In this document: positions 30,535 to 39,920 of the stretch, in pieces | How positions within the stretch are numbered: the first letter of the stretch is position 1 | Layout: the number at the start of each line of letters is the position of its first letter | Translations under genes and position numbers: made by a program | Notes under the pieces: model-generated | Told to the model about the DNA's origin: nothing | Databases searched by the model: none | What the model saw: only the letters and a program-made list of their open reading frames with translations | Source of the DNA: an uncultured Nitrospiraceae bacterium | GTDB lineage: Bacteria > Nitrospirota > Thermodesulfovibrionia > Thermodesulfovibrionales > SM23-35 | Length of the DNA stretch: 64,000 nt | Reading direction: 5' to 3' | Assembly (NCBI GenBank): GCA_937138415.1 | Contig: CAKZPA010000003.1 | Coordinates: 23,897-87,896 of the forward strand

Positions 30535-30837
30535 CTACCCCCGCAGCTCCTTCACATCATCCACATGAGCCGTGGCCTTGTTCCTGAAGAGCGCGATCAC
30601 GATCGCAAGCCCGATCGCCGCTTCTGCAGCCGCGACCGCGATGACGAAGAACGCGAGAATCTGGCCTCTCAAATCTTGGAGGTAGTGGCTCAGCGCAATG
30701 AGGTTGATATTGACCCCATTCAGCATGAGTTCGATCGACATGAACATGAGGATGACGTTCCTCCGCGACAGGAATCCGAAAACGCCGATCGCAAAGACGA
30801 TCACGCTGAGCACCATGTACCAGCTTAACGGTACCAT
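30535..30837 (-). CDS. nuoK: NADH-quinone oxidoreductase subunit K
   Basis: FGFLSRRNVILMFMSIELMLNGVNINLIA; AVAAAEAAIGLAIVIAL. Confidence 0.95.
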   Translation of the reverse strand: MVPLSWYMVLSVIVFAIGVFGFLSRRNVILMFMSIELMLNGVNINLIALSHYLQDLRGQILAFFVIAVAAAEAAIGLAIVIALFRNKATAHVDDVKELRG

Positions 30838-30838
30838 C

Positions 30839-31351
30839 CTACCCTCTCAACCCCTTCTTGGCGAGAACGATCGCTCCGATGATGGCGACGAGCAGAATCA
30901 GGGACGTTATCTCGAAGGGGTACAGGAATTCCGTGTAGAGAACTTTCCCCAGAGCGATCGCATTCGTCTCCTGCTGTATATGCTCGATCGTGTACATCCC
31001 AGGTGGCGCTGCGATGAACGAGCGCAGTGCCATGAGCACGACCACGAGGAGGCCGACCGCAAAGGTAAACCCCGCCGCCCCGGCACCGATGAACCTGCTG
31101 ATCCTCATCTCTTCCCGCACGTTCACGAGCAAAACGGCGAACAGGAATAGTACGAGGATACCGCCCGCATAGACGATGACCTGCACCGCTGCGAGAAACT
31201 CCGCATTCAGGAAGAGGTAGAGAGCCGCGATGTGAAAGAAGAGGAGCAGCATCCACGCGACGCTATGGATAGGGTTCTTCCTCGTGATCACGACGAGTGC
31301 GAGCACCGTGATCGCGAAAGCGAAGTACGCGAAGAACGCCTGCTGGATCAT
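30839..31351 (-). CDS. nuoJ: NADH-quinone oxidoreductase subunit J
   Basis: KNPIHSVAWMLLLFFHIAALYLFLNAEFLAAVQVIVYAGGILVLFLFAVLLVN. Confidence 0.94.
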   Translation of the reverse strand: MIQQAFFAYFAFAITVLALVVITRKNPIHSVAWMLLLFFHIAALYLFLNAEFLAAVQVIVYAGGILVLFLFAVLLVNVREEMRISRFIGAGAAGFTFAVGLLVVVLMALRSFIAAPPGMYTIEHIQQETNAIALGKVLYTEFLYPFEITSLILLVAIIGAIVLAKKGLRG

Positions 31352-31890
31352 TGCTGTTTCCCTCTGAACGTTGCCTGGCCAGGCGGAGTACCGAAATCAT
31401 CGGACATCGGTCGCCAGAACTTCTTAAAGTACTCCTCCCCCTTCGTGCCCGGCATGTATTTGTCCCAGCTCTCGAGGAGCCTCTCCCTCTTGAGGATCAG
31501 GTCCTCTTTCCGGTACGCGGAATACTCGTAATTTTCGGTAAGCGCGATCGCTCCGTACGGGCAGGCTTCCACACAGAAGCCACAGTAAATGCAGCGCAGG
31601 ACCTCGATCTCGTACTTGGTCACTTTCCCCTTCGCGCGACCGATGCTGATGCACTGGGAGGGACAGATCGCCGCGCAGAGTCCGCAGCCGACGCACTTCG
31701 CCTCCCCCTGTCTCTTCGCCAGGGCGTGCTGCCCCCTGAATCCCGGCGCGATCGGTCTTCTCTCCTTCGGGTACTGGATCGTCACCGCGTGGGAAAACAT
31801 TCTCCGCAGCGTGAGCGCCATCCCCTTCAGGATCTCGATGAAGGTGAACCGTTTGACGATAGCCTTTGCGATCGCGTTCCAGTCTCTCAT
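31348..31890 (-). CDS. nuoI: NADH-quinone oxidoreductase subunit I
   Basis: Start at MRDWNAIAKAI; KCVGCGLCAAICPSQCI; CIYCGFCVEACPYGAIALTENYEYSAY. Confidence 0.94.
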   Translation of the reverse strand: MRDWNAIAKAIVKRFTFIEILKGMALTLRRMFSHAVTIQYPKERRPIAPGFRGQHALAKRQGEAKCVGCGLCAAICPSQCISIGRAKGKVTKYEIEVLRCIYCGFCVEACPYGAIALTENYEYSAYRKEDLILKRERLLESWDKYMPGTKGEEYFKKFWRPMSDDFGTPPGQATFRGKQQ

Positions 31891-31892
31891 CG

Positions 31893-32939
31893 CTATAAGA
31901 TAAGTTTCACGAATCCCGTGACGACGATGTTCGCCAGCGCGATCGGGATGAGGATCTTCCATCCGATCTTCATGAGCTGGTCATACCGGTAGCGTGGCAC
32001 GGTCGCACGGATCCAGTAATAGAAAAAGATGAATGCGTACACTTTTATGAGATACCAGACGATGCCCGGGACGTACTCGAGGAACGGGAGGATTTTCAAA
32101 ACGTACCAGGGAAGCGTCCATCCGCCGAGGAAGCAGACCGCGGAAATCGAGGCTATGATGAACATCGCGATATACTCGCCCAGGAAAAAGAGGGCGAACC
32201 TGAACCCGCTGTACTCGGTGAAATACCCGGCGACCAGTTCGCTCTCCGCCTCCGGGAGGTCGAACGGCGTCCGGTTCGTCTCTGCGACCGCGGAGATCGT
32301 GAAGACGATAAAAGCGACGAACTGCGGGATGACGTACATGCCAAACACCGATTGCTGCTGGGCCCTCACAATGTCGGAGAGATTGAACGACCCCGCGAGG
32401 ATCATAACGCCCACGAGACTGAGACCCATGGCGATTTCGTAGCTGAGCACCTGCGCCGAGGAGCGAAGCCCGCCGATGAACGCGTACTTCGAATTGGAGG
32501 CCCAACCGGCGAGGAATATGCCGTACACGCCGATGCCGGCGATCGCGAAAATGAACAACAGCCCCACGTTGATATCCGCGATGACGAAATTCTCGGAGTA
32601 CGGGATGACCGACAAATTCACCATGGCGGAGGCCATGAAGATGACGGGCGCGAGGTAGAACATCGCCTTGTCCGCCTGCGCAGGGATAATGTCCTCTTTA
32701 AAGAAGAGCTTGAGGCCGTCAGCGAATGGCTGAAGGAGACCGTGCGGCCCGACCCTCATGGGGCCGAGACGAACCTGCATGTGGCCGATGACTTTCCGTT
32801 CGAAGTACGTCGCGTACGCGACGTGGAGGAGGCCCACGGCGAGCACAACGGCAATCTTCACGATGATGATGAGCACATTGATGCCGAACGCCGCCAGTCC
32901 CTCGAGCGTCGCAGGATCTATGATGTTCGCCGCATTCAT
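31893..32939 (-). CDS. nuoH: NADH-quinone oxidoreductase subunit H
   Basis: YFERKVIGHMQVRLGPMRVGPHGLLQPFADGLKLFFKED; NRTPFDLPEAESELVAGYFTEYSGFRFALFFLGEY. Confidence 0.95.
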   Translation of the reverse strand: MNAANIIDPATLEGLAAFGINVLIIIVKIAVVLAVGLLHVAYATYFERKVIGHMQVRLGPMRVGPHGLLQPFADGLKLFFKEDIIPAQADKAMFYLAPVIFMASAMVNLSVIPYSENFVIADINVGLLFIFAIAGIGVYGIFLAGWASNSKYAFIGGLRSSAQVLSYEIAMGLSLVGVMILAGSFNLSDIVRAQQQSVFGMYVIPQFVAFIVFTISAVAETNRTPFDLPEAESELVAGYFTEYSGFRFALFFLGEYIAMFIIASISAVCFLGGWTLPWYVLKILPFLEYVPGIVWYLIKVYAFIFFYYWIRATVPRYRYDQLMKIGWKILIPIALANIVVTGFVKLIL

Positions 32940-32941
32940 TG

Positions 32942-34411
32942 CTAACGGTCGCATTCTCCGAGCACGATGTCGATCGTCCCGATCGCCGCGATGACGTCGG
33001 CGACCAGATGACCCACGCAGAGCCTCGGCAGGCACCCCGCGTGGACGAACGACGGTGCCCTCACGCGCATTCGGTAAGGTTTCCCCGAGCCGTCGCTCAC
33101 GAAATAGAACCCGAGTTCTCCTTTGGGGACCTCCGTCGCAACGTAAATTTCGCCTTCCGGCACCTTCGGTCCCTTCTTTATGAAATCGAACTGCCTCGTC
33201 AGATTCTGCTGCGCTTCCTTGATGTCATCCGGCAGTTTGTCGGGCGCAACCGCCAGCTCGGCGAGCTTCTCGTCGCTCAGCCCTTTCCCCCCCGGTACGA
33301 CCGTCAGCGCTTTGAACTTGCAGGTGGTGAAACAGGTCGAACACTGGAGGCACTGCGATTGATCGATCTTGTGCGCCTTCTTCTTTTCTCCCGAGATCGC
33401 TTTCGCCGGGCACGCCCTCAAACACATACCGCAGCCCTTGCACGCCTTCTCGATGATGAAATACGCCATGTCCGTCGGCTGCGTGATCGGCAGCATTTTG
33501 TCTTTGGGGGGAAGGACGAACTTCGGATCGTCAGCCATGACAGGCCCCGGCGGCAATTTTTCGATACACTGCCGGATAATGCTGTTCGACTGCCGCATCT
33601 CGAGCATTCTGCAACGGTACCGATCGTACGTGTCACCCGCGGTTCCGATCGGGACGTCGAATTCCACCTGATCATAGGCGTCGTACGGCATATGCTTCCT
33701 CACGTCGTACGGCACGCCCGATCCCCTCAGCGTCGGACCCGTCATGCCCCAGTTGACCGCCTCTTCCGCGGAAATCACCCCGATGCCGACCGTTCTCTGC
33801 AGCCAGATCCGATTTTGGTCGATAAGGGTCTCGTATTCGAGGATCCTCGAGGGGAACTCCTCGGTAAACTTCCACAGGCTGTCGAGGAACGCCTGCGGCA
33901 CGTCGTTCCGCACGCCTCCGACCCGCGGATACGTGACCGTGAGCCGCGCACCGCAAATCATTTCGAAGAGATCGAGAATCCATTCTCTTTCACGGAAACA
34001 GTAAAGGAAGACGGTCATCGCCCCGATATCGAGGGCGTGGGTCGCGAGCCAGAGCAAATGATTCGCGATCCTCGACATCTCCCCGACGATGGTTCTGATG
34101 AACTTTGCCCGCATCGGGGGGTCTATGCCGAAGAGCTTCTCGACCGCGACGCAGTAACCGATGTTATTCGACATCGCGGAGACGTAGTCCATTCGGTCCG
34201 TGAGCGGAAGGGCCTGGAAGTAACTCAGGTTCTCGCCGAGCTTCTCGATCCCGCGATGGAGGTAACCCACGTAGGGAGTCACCTTCACGATCGTTTCGCC
34301 GTCGATATCGAGGACGAGACGGAGAACGCCGTGTGTCGCGGGGTGTTGCGGACCCATGTTGACATTCAGTTCCCTCGTCTCGAAGATTCTCTCCGCTTCC
34401 TTCTGAATCAT
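32942..34411 (-). CDS. nuoD: NADH-quinone oxidoreductase subunit D with internal 2x[4Fe-4S] ferredoxin-like domain
   Basis: [60 protein letters not shown]; internal [12 protein letters not shown] / [12 protein letters not shown]. Confidence 0.95.
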   Translation of the reverse strand: MIQKEAERIFETRELNVNMGPQHPATHGVLRLVLDIDGETIVKVTPYVGYLHRGIEKLGENLSYFQALPLTDRMDYVSAMSNNIGYCVAVEKLFGIDPPMRAKFIRTIVGEMSRIANHLLWLATHALDIGAMTVFLYCFREREWILDLFEMICGARLTVTYPRVGGVRNDVPQAFLDSLWKFTEEFPSRILEYETLIDQNRIWLQRTVGIGVISAEEAVNWGMTGPTLRGSGVPYDVRKHMPYDAYDQVEFDVPIGTAGDTYDRYRCRMLEMRQSNSIIRQCIEKLPPGPVMADDPKFVLPPKDKMLPITQPTDMAYFIIEKACKGCGMCLRACPAKAISGEKKKAHKIDQSQCLQCSTCFTTCKFKALTVVPGGKGLSDEKLAELAVAPDKLPDDIKEAQQNLTRQFDFIKKGPKVPEGEIYVATEVPKGELGFYFVSDGSGKPYRMRVRAPSFVHAGCLPRLCVGHLVADVIAAIGTIDIVLGECDR

Positions 34412-34412
34412 A

Positions 34413-35003
34413 TCAACCTTCCCACTCGAACTCTCTCAGTTCCCGAGAACGTTTCACCATATCGGTAAATCCCGGCCAGTCATGCTCGAAGTCAGGGCCT
34501 TTCAACGGATAATCCTTTCTGAGCGGATACCCTTCCCAATCCTCCGGCATGAGAATCCGTCTCAGGTCCGGATGCCCGGTGAAAGTGATGCCGAACATAT
34601 CGTAGCACTCCCGCTCGTGCCAGTTCGCACCGGCCCAGATGGGCACGACAGAGTCGATCTTCGGATCGTTCTCCGGCACCTGGGCGCGTATTCTGATTCT
34701 GTGCCGGTACTTGATGGAGTAAAGGCTGTACACCACTTCGAACCGAACGTCTTTCTTCTTCGCGTAGTCGACAGCCGTGAGGTCCTGGAGATGGTCAAAG
34801 CTGAGGAAGGGATCGTCATGGAGGTATCTCAGAATCGCGACGATCTGCCCCTTCTTGACGATGACGGAGACCTGGTCTCTGAATTCAACGACCTCGACAA
34901 CCTGGTCGGGGAATGCCTCTCTTATTTTTTCAGCGATGGCGAGCGGCGCAAGGCCTGACGGGGCGAATGTCAGCCGTACCTGCGTTACCGCCATGGGCTC
35001 CAC
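34413..35003 (-). CDS. nuoC: NADH-quinone oxidoreductase subunit C
   Basis: [47 protein letters not shown]. Confidence 0.95.
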   Translation of the reverse strand: MEPMAVTQVRLTFAPSGLAPLAIAEKIREAFPDQVVEVVEFRDQVSVIVKKGQIVAILRYLHDDPFLSFDHLQDLTAVDYAKKKDVRFEVVYSLYSIKYRHRIRIRAQVPENDPKIDSVVPIWAGANWHERECYDMFGITFTGHPDLRRILMPEDWEGYPLRKDYPLKGPDFEHDWPGFTDMVKRSRELREFEWEG

Positions 35004-35506
35004 CTCGCGCGTTCTTTCCGCATCTTTTCCTGGAGCATCATCATGCCTTCAAGCAACGTCTCCGGGCGCGGCGGACAACCGGGCACGAACACGTCGACCG
35101 GCAAAAAGGTATCGCAGCCTTGAACCGTGCTGTACGTCTTGAAGACGCCGCCGGTGCACGCGCAGCTCCCCATCGCGACGACATAGCGCGGCTCCGGTAT
35201 CTGGTCGTAGACCCGCCTCACCACCGGGGCCATCTTCTTCGTCACCGTGCCGGCGACGATAACGCAGTCAGACTGACGCGGCGACCCTCTGAAAATAATG
35301 CCGAATCGGTCGAAGTCGTAATGGGATGCACCGACCGCCATCATTTCGATGGCGCAGCACGCGAGTCCGAAGGTGGTTGGCCAGATGGATGACAGTCTCC
35401 CCCAGTTGATGATCTTGTCGAGCGATGTGACGATGACATTGGGCGGTAGGACCTTAACGCCTCGTTCCACCTCGACGAGACCGACTGTTGACGTATCGAT
35501 CAGCAT
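34985..35506 (-). CDS. nuoB: NADH-quinone oxidoreductase subunit B
   Basis: [55 protein letters not shown]. Confidence 0.95.
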   Translation of the reverse strand: MLIDTSTVGLVEVERGVKVLPPNVIVTSLDKIINWGRLSSIWPTTFGLACCAIEMMAVGASHYDFDRFGIIFRGSPRQSDCVIVAGTVTKKMAPVVRRVYDQIPEPRYVVAMGSCACTGGVFKTYSTVQGCDTFLPVDVFVPGCPPRPETLLEGMMMLQEKMRKERARWSPWR

Positions 35507-35526
35507 CTTTCCTCCCTGCTGTCAGA

Positions 35527-35898
35527 TCAATCCCACTCGAACGCCTCTTTCCTCCAAGCATAGACGTAGCCGACGAGGAGGATCACGATGAAAAGCACCA
35601 TCTCGATGAACGCATAGATACCGATTTTATCGAAGACGACGGCCCACGGGTAGATAAAGATCGCTTCCACATCGAACACCACGAAGAGCATTGCGATGAT
35701 GTAGAAGCGGATGGAGAACCGGTAACGAGGCTCCCCTTTCGGGGTGATGCCGGATTCGTACGGCATCAGCTTCTCGAAATACGGTTTCCGGGGCCTGAAA
35801 ATATAGCCGATGAGAAGCGCGCCGAGACCGAACGCGCCGGCGATAAGGATGAAGATGAGGACCGGCAGATATTCGGATGGCAAATAGGTTCCAGGCAT
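35527..35898 (-). CDS. nuoA: NADH-quinone oxidoreductase subunit A
   Basis: KLMPYESGITPKGEPRYRFSIRFYIIAMLFVVFDVEAIFIYPWAV. Confidence 0.95.
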   Translation of the reverse strand: MPGTYLPSEYLPVLIFILIAGAFGLGALLIGYIFRPRKPYFEKLMPYESGITPKGEPRYRFSIRFYIIAMLFVVFDVEAIFIYPWAVVFDKIGIYAFIEMVLFIVILLVGYVYAWRKEAFEWD

Positions 35899-35908
35899 AA
35901 GCGGTTAT

Positions 35909-35938
35909 GTTATACTGAAAAGCGTTTACGCTTGTCAA
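35909..35938 (-). promoter_or_regulatory. Sigma70-like promoter of the nuo operon with an inverted repeat in the spacer
   Basis: Minus strand TTGACA - 18 nt - TATAAC; AAGCG-N4-CGCTT lies between the boxes. Confidence 0.6.
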
Positions 35939-36166
35939 GCAAAAAAATGTGTCGCCGCCATTAATTTTTATAGGGATTTTTATAAGGAGAAATGACGCCG
36001 AAAATCGTCTCGAACGGCGTCATCCGTGGGCATACCTGTATCGCGATTCATCTCCCGAATTCGTCTTCGGACGTTCACTCCCACGCAGTGTTCGCGTTCC
36101 GTGCCGGTCATCGATCGCTCCGGGCGAAACGACCGAACGCGATCAGCTTTCAAAGAAAGGATCTCC

Positions 36167-37003
36167 ATGTACCGAATAGCGAGAAAGGACATCCTTTCCG
36201 AAGCGGTCGTCTCCTTCGAGATAGAGGCGCGCGAGATCGCGAACAAGGCGAGAGCGGGGCAATTCTTCGTGCTGAGAATAGATGAACGAGGGGAGCGTAT
36301 TCCCCTTACGATCGCCGATTTTGACAGAGACCGTGGCACGATCACGACCGTTTTTCAGAAAGTGGGCAAGACGACTCACCATCTGGCCACGCTCGGCGAA
36401 GGCGACTCCATTTCTGATGTGGTGGGCCCTTTGGGAACGCCGACGCACATCGATCGCTTCGGGAACGTCATCTGCGTGGGCGGCGGTGTCGGTATCGCGC
36501 CTATCTTCCCGATAGCCCGCGCCCTGAAGCATGCCGGCAACACGGTCATTTCAATAATCGGCGCGCGGATGCGGGAACTGATTTTCTGGGAGGAAAAAAT
36601 GCGGTCCGTCTCCGACAAGCTCATCGTCACGACGGACGACGGCTCCTATGGACGCAAAGCAGTCGTGACCGTGCCCCTCGATGAGCTGCTCACGAACAAT
36701 GAAGATATCCAGAGGGTCTACGCGATCGGCCCCGCGATCATGATGAAATTCGTGTGCATCACCACGCAGAAGCACCGGGTGAAGACGATCGTCAGCCTGA
36801 ACTCCATCATGGTCGATGCAACAGGGATGTGCGGTGCGTGCAGGGTGGAGGTCGGGGGAGAGACGAAATTTGCCTGCGTCGATGGTCCTGAATTCGACGG
36901 TCACGCAGTCGATTTCGACGTGCTCATGGCGCGCCAGCGGATGTACCTCAGCGAGGAAAAAGAAGCGCTCGAGCACTACCGGAAGAAAAAGGAGGTCTCG
37001 TAA
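36167..37003 (+). CDS. nfnA: NADH-dependent ferredoxin:NADP+ oxidoreductase small subunit (FAD/[2Fe-2S]; NfnA/SudB-like)
   Basis: Start at MYRIARKDILSEAVVSFEIEA; CVGGGVGIAPIFPIARALK; SLNSIMVDATGMCGACRVEVGGETKFACVDGPEFDGH. Confidence 0.9.
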   Translation: MYRIARKDILSEAVVSFEIEAREIANKARAGQFFVLRIDERGERIPLTIADFDRDRGTITTVFQKVGKTTHHLATLGEGDSISDVVGPLGTPTHIDRFGNVICVGGGVGIAPIFPIARALKHAGNTVISIIGARMRELIFWEEKMRSVSDKLIVTTDDGSYGRKAVVTVPLDELLTNNEDIQRVYAIGPAIMMKFVCITTQKHRVKTIVSLNSIMVDATGMCGACRVEVGGETKFACVDGPEFDGHAVDFDVLMARQRMYLSEEKEALEHYRKKKEVS

Positions 37004-38446
37004 ATGGGAGAGCGGCAGGAAACCGAGAGACCGAAAAAGAGAATCCCCATGCGAGAGCAGCCTCCCGGCGAACGGGCGAGGAACTTCATGGAAGTCCCCT
37101 ACGGGTATACAGCCGAAGAAGCAGTGGAAGAGGCGTCGAGATGTCTCCAGTGCCTGAAGCCGATGTGCCGTCTGGGGTGCCCCGTGTTGGTCGATATCCC
37201 CGCGTTCATCAAATTAATCCGGGAGGGGCGCTTCATCGAGGCAGCCTGGAAAATCAAGGAGGATAACGCGCTTCCCGCGGTCTGCGGGAGGGTGTGCCCG
37301 CAGGAGATACAGTGCGAATCGCTGTGCATCCTCGGGAAGAAAGGCGAACCGGTCGCGATCGGAAATCTTGAGCGTTTTGTCGCCGATTTCGAGCGCGACG
37401 CGGGAGAGATCAGAGTGCCGGAAAAACTCCCGACAACGGGGAGAAGGATCGCCGTGATCGGTTCGGGCCCGGCGGGTCTCGCCTGTGCGGCCGACCTCGC
37501 GAAGTTAGGCCACCACGTTACCATATTTGAAGCACTGCATAAGCCGGGAGGCGTCCTCATCTACGGCATACCGGAATTCAGGCTTCCGAAAATCATCGTC
37601 GAGAGAGAAGTCGACTACATCAAAAAGCTCGGCGTCGACGTCATGGTGAACACCGTAATCGGCAAGCTCTACACGATCGACGAACTCCTCACCGAGGGAC
37701 GCTACGATGCCTGTTTCATCGCAACGGGCGCCGGGTTACCGCTCTTTCTGGGAATTCCCGGAGAAAATCTCAATGGCATCTATTCGGCGAATGAATTTTT
37801 AACTCGAGCGAATCTCATGAAATCGTACCTTTTCCCCGAGTACGATACCCCCGTAAAGAGAGGCCGGAGCGTCGCGGTCATCGGTGGCGGGAACGTCGCC
37901 ATGGACGCGGCACGCGTCGCCCTTCGCCTCGGCGCGGAGAAGGTACACCTCATCTACAGGCGCTCCGAGGCGGAGATGCCTGCGCGACGTGCGGAAATCC
38001 ACCACGCCCGCGAGGAAGGAGTGGAATTCAACACGCTGACGAATCCCGTGCGCTTCCTGGACGACGGGAAAGGAAACGTGAGCGGAGTTGAGTGTATCCG
38101 GATGGAACTCGGCGAACCGGACGAATCGGGCAGAAGAAAGCCGGTTCCCGTGAAAGGGAGCGAATTCACGATCCCGATCGACGTCGCGATCCCCGCGCTC
38201 GGAACACGTTCGAATCCCCTGCTCGTCTCCAATGTCCCCGGACTCGGACTGACGAAGAAGGGATACATCGTGGCGGATGAAGAGACAGGGATGACGACAA
38301 AAAAAGGAGTCTTCGCCGGCGGAGACATCGTCACGGGTTCGGCGACGGTCATCCTCGCACTCGGCGCCGGAAGGAAGTCAGCGCAGGCTATCGACGATTA
38401 CCTGAAATGGAAATTCTGGGATACGAGAAAATTCGCGCCTTCCTGA
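37004..38446 (+). CDS. nfnB: NfnB / glutamate synthase small-subunit-like flavoprotein
   Basis: ASRCLQCLKPMCRLGCPVLVDIPAFIKLI; VCGRVCPQEIQCESLC; VIGSGPAGLACAADLAKLGHHVTIFEA. Confidence 0.9.
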   Translation: MGERQETERPKKRIPMREQPPGERARNFMEVPYGYTAEEAVEEASRCLQCLKPMCRLGCPVLVDIPAFIKLIREGRFIEAAWKIKEDNALPAVCGRVCPQEIQCESLCILGKKGEPVAIGNLERFVADFERDAGEIRVPEKLPTTGRRIAVIGSGPAGLACAADLAKLGHHVTIFEALHKPGGVLIYGIPEFRLPKIIVEREVDYIKKLGVDVMVNTVIGKLYTIDELLTEGRYDACFIATGAGLPLFLGIPGENLNGIYSANEFLTRANLMKSYLFPEYDTPVKRGRSVAVIGGGNVAMDAARVALRLGAEKVHLIYRRSEAEMPARRAEIHHAREEGVEFNTLTNPVRFLDDGKGNVSGVECIRMELGEPDESGRRKPVPVKGSEFTIPIDVAIPALGTRSNPLLVSNVPGLGLTKKGYIVADEETGMTTKKGVFAGGDIVTGSATVILALGAGRKSAQAIDDYLKWKFWDTRKFAPS

Positions 38447-38453
38447 TCGATCG

Positions 38454-38573
38454 TCACTTCTTTTTCTTGCTCAGAATACCGAGGAAAACGAGCGCCGCCG
38501 CGCCGATACCGACCACCGTCCTCACAACCGCACCGGATACCTTCACGATCTTCTCTATCGCCTTCCGATTCAT
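38454..38573 (-). CDS. 39-aa hypothetical small membrane protein
   Basis: MNRKAIEKIVKVSGAVVRTVVGIGAAALVFLGILSKKKK: one hydrophobic segment with Lys-rich tail; below tracker cutoff. Confidence 0.4.
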   Translation of the reverse strand: MNRKAIEKIVKVSGAVVRTVVGIGAAALVFLGILSKKKK

Positions 38574-38592
38574 GGAGATGCGGTTTCTTTCC

Positions 38593-39396
38593 TCATCGTG
38601 GGATACCCACGGTTCCCGACGATCGCTCTCTCGAAAACGCCTCGAGACGGGACGAGATTCCCCCTATGTCATCGGTGCGCGGGAGGCGCGCTGTGATACG
38701 CCCTATGTAATCCCGCTCAAGCAGCATCTTGAACGAAGGACGGTAATTCAGATCGTATATCCAGGAGAGTTGCATCAACTTCAAATCATCGAGCGTCTTC
38801 ACCAGAGACAATGGCACGATCTCGCCATTGATGATCGTATCGACGACCGGAGCTGAATAGCCGGGTAGATCGGGCAAGCCGAGACCGACCGCCGATGCCC
38901 GGCTCTCCTTCGGGCTTTCGTAATACTCGATAAACACCCTCCAGATGTCCAGCTTGTCAGCATCTCTGATGAGCTTGATAAAGAACAGCGTATCGGCGTC
39001 GCTCTTCTTCGGGAGTGAAAATGCGTTGTGGAATTTGACCGCCTCGGCCACGATGCGCCGCTCGTCCGCGTCGAGCCTCCCCAGCACATTCTGCTCCGCG
39101 AGAATTTCCGCGCCAAGGAGCCCGTGGTTGACCGAAAGGCTGTCCTGAAATGTTCTGAAACGCGCATATTGGGGGAACCGGCCGACGTCGTGGAAGAGCG
39201 CGATCGCCTCGGCGAGCAAACACTGCTCGGCGCCCTCCGACAGATCACGGGCGAGAGCGAGAATATTTTCGCAGACCCGAACTGTGTGTACTTCCTTTAA
39301 ACGAATATTCATTTGGTCGCTCTCGTCCGGCATGGAGTAGGAAGCGCAAAAGTCCGCGAACCAGCATTTGAAAAACTGAAGATCCTCCGGCGTCAT
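38593..39396 (-). CDS. HD-domain phosphohydrolase
   Basis: EAIALFHDVGRFPQYARFRTFQD...NHGLLGAEIL...FIKLIRDADKLDIWRV. Confidence 0.85.
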   Translation of the reverse strand: MTPEDLQFFKCWFADFCASYSMPDESDQMNIRLKEVHTVRVCENILALARDLSEGAEQCLLAEAIALFHDVGRFPQYARFRTFQDSLSVNHGLLGAEILAEQNVLGRLDADERRIVAEAVKFHNAFSLPKKSDADTLFFIKLIRDADKLDIWRVFIEYYESPKESRASAVGLGLPDLPGYSAPVVDTIINGEIVPLSLVKTLDDLKLMQLSWIYDLNYRPSFKMLLERDYIGRITARLPRTDDIGGISSRLEAFSRERSSGTVGIPR

Positions 39397-39461
39397 ACGA
39401 TAGTATAGCCTCTTTTTCGGATTGTCGAGCGCGGCGATCTTTCGATAGAATAGAGAGTGCG

Positions 39462-39914
39462 GTGGATGAGACGGATATTTTCTACATGCGCGCTGCGCTT
39501 TCAGAAGCGGAGGCAGCGTACGCGGAGGGCGAAGTGCCCGTGGGCGCGATCTTGGTCAGCGGCGGTCGCGTCATTGCGAGGGCCCACAACGTCAAGGAGG
39601 CATCGGGAGATCCGACTGGCCACGCGGAACTCCTCGCCCTGAGAGCCGGCGCACGAGAGATCGGCAACTGGAGACTCTCGGATGCGACATTGTACGCGAC
39701 GAAGGAACCATGTATCATGTGTGCGGGAGCGATGGTGAATGCCCGGTTGGGGAAGCTCGTCTACGGCTGCAACGATGAAAAAGGAGGAGCCGTTGAGAGC
39801 CTCTACGCGTTGCTTTCGGATCGGAGGCTCAACCACCAAGTAGTGGTCGTATCTGGAATTCTCGAGGACGAATGCGCCGAGATACTGAAAAGATTTTTCC
39901 GCGAGAAAAGATAG
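39462..39914 (+). CDS. tadA: tRNA-specific adenosine deaminase
   Basis: GHAELLALRAGAREIGNWRLSDATLYATKEPCIMCAGAMVNARLGKLVYGCNDEKGGAVESLY; GTG start. Confidence 0.93.
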   Translation: MDETDIFYMRAALSEAEAAYAEGEVPVGAILVSGGRVIARAHNVKEASGDPTGHAELLALRAGAREIGNWRLSDATLYATKEPCIMCAGAMVNARLGKLVYGCNDEKGGAVESLYALLSDRRLNHQVVVVSGILEDECAEILKRFFREKR

Positions 39915-39920
39915 AGACGT

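Noticed and set aside
32939-34468. 509-aa plus-strand ORF
   Set aside because: Antisense to nuoD; shadow ORF caused by codon bias.
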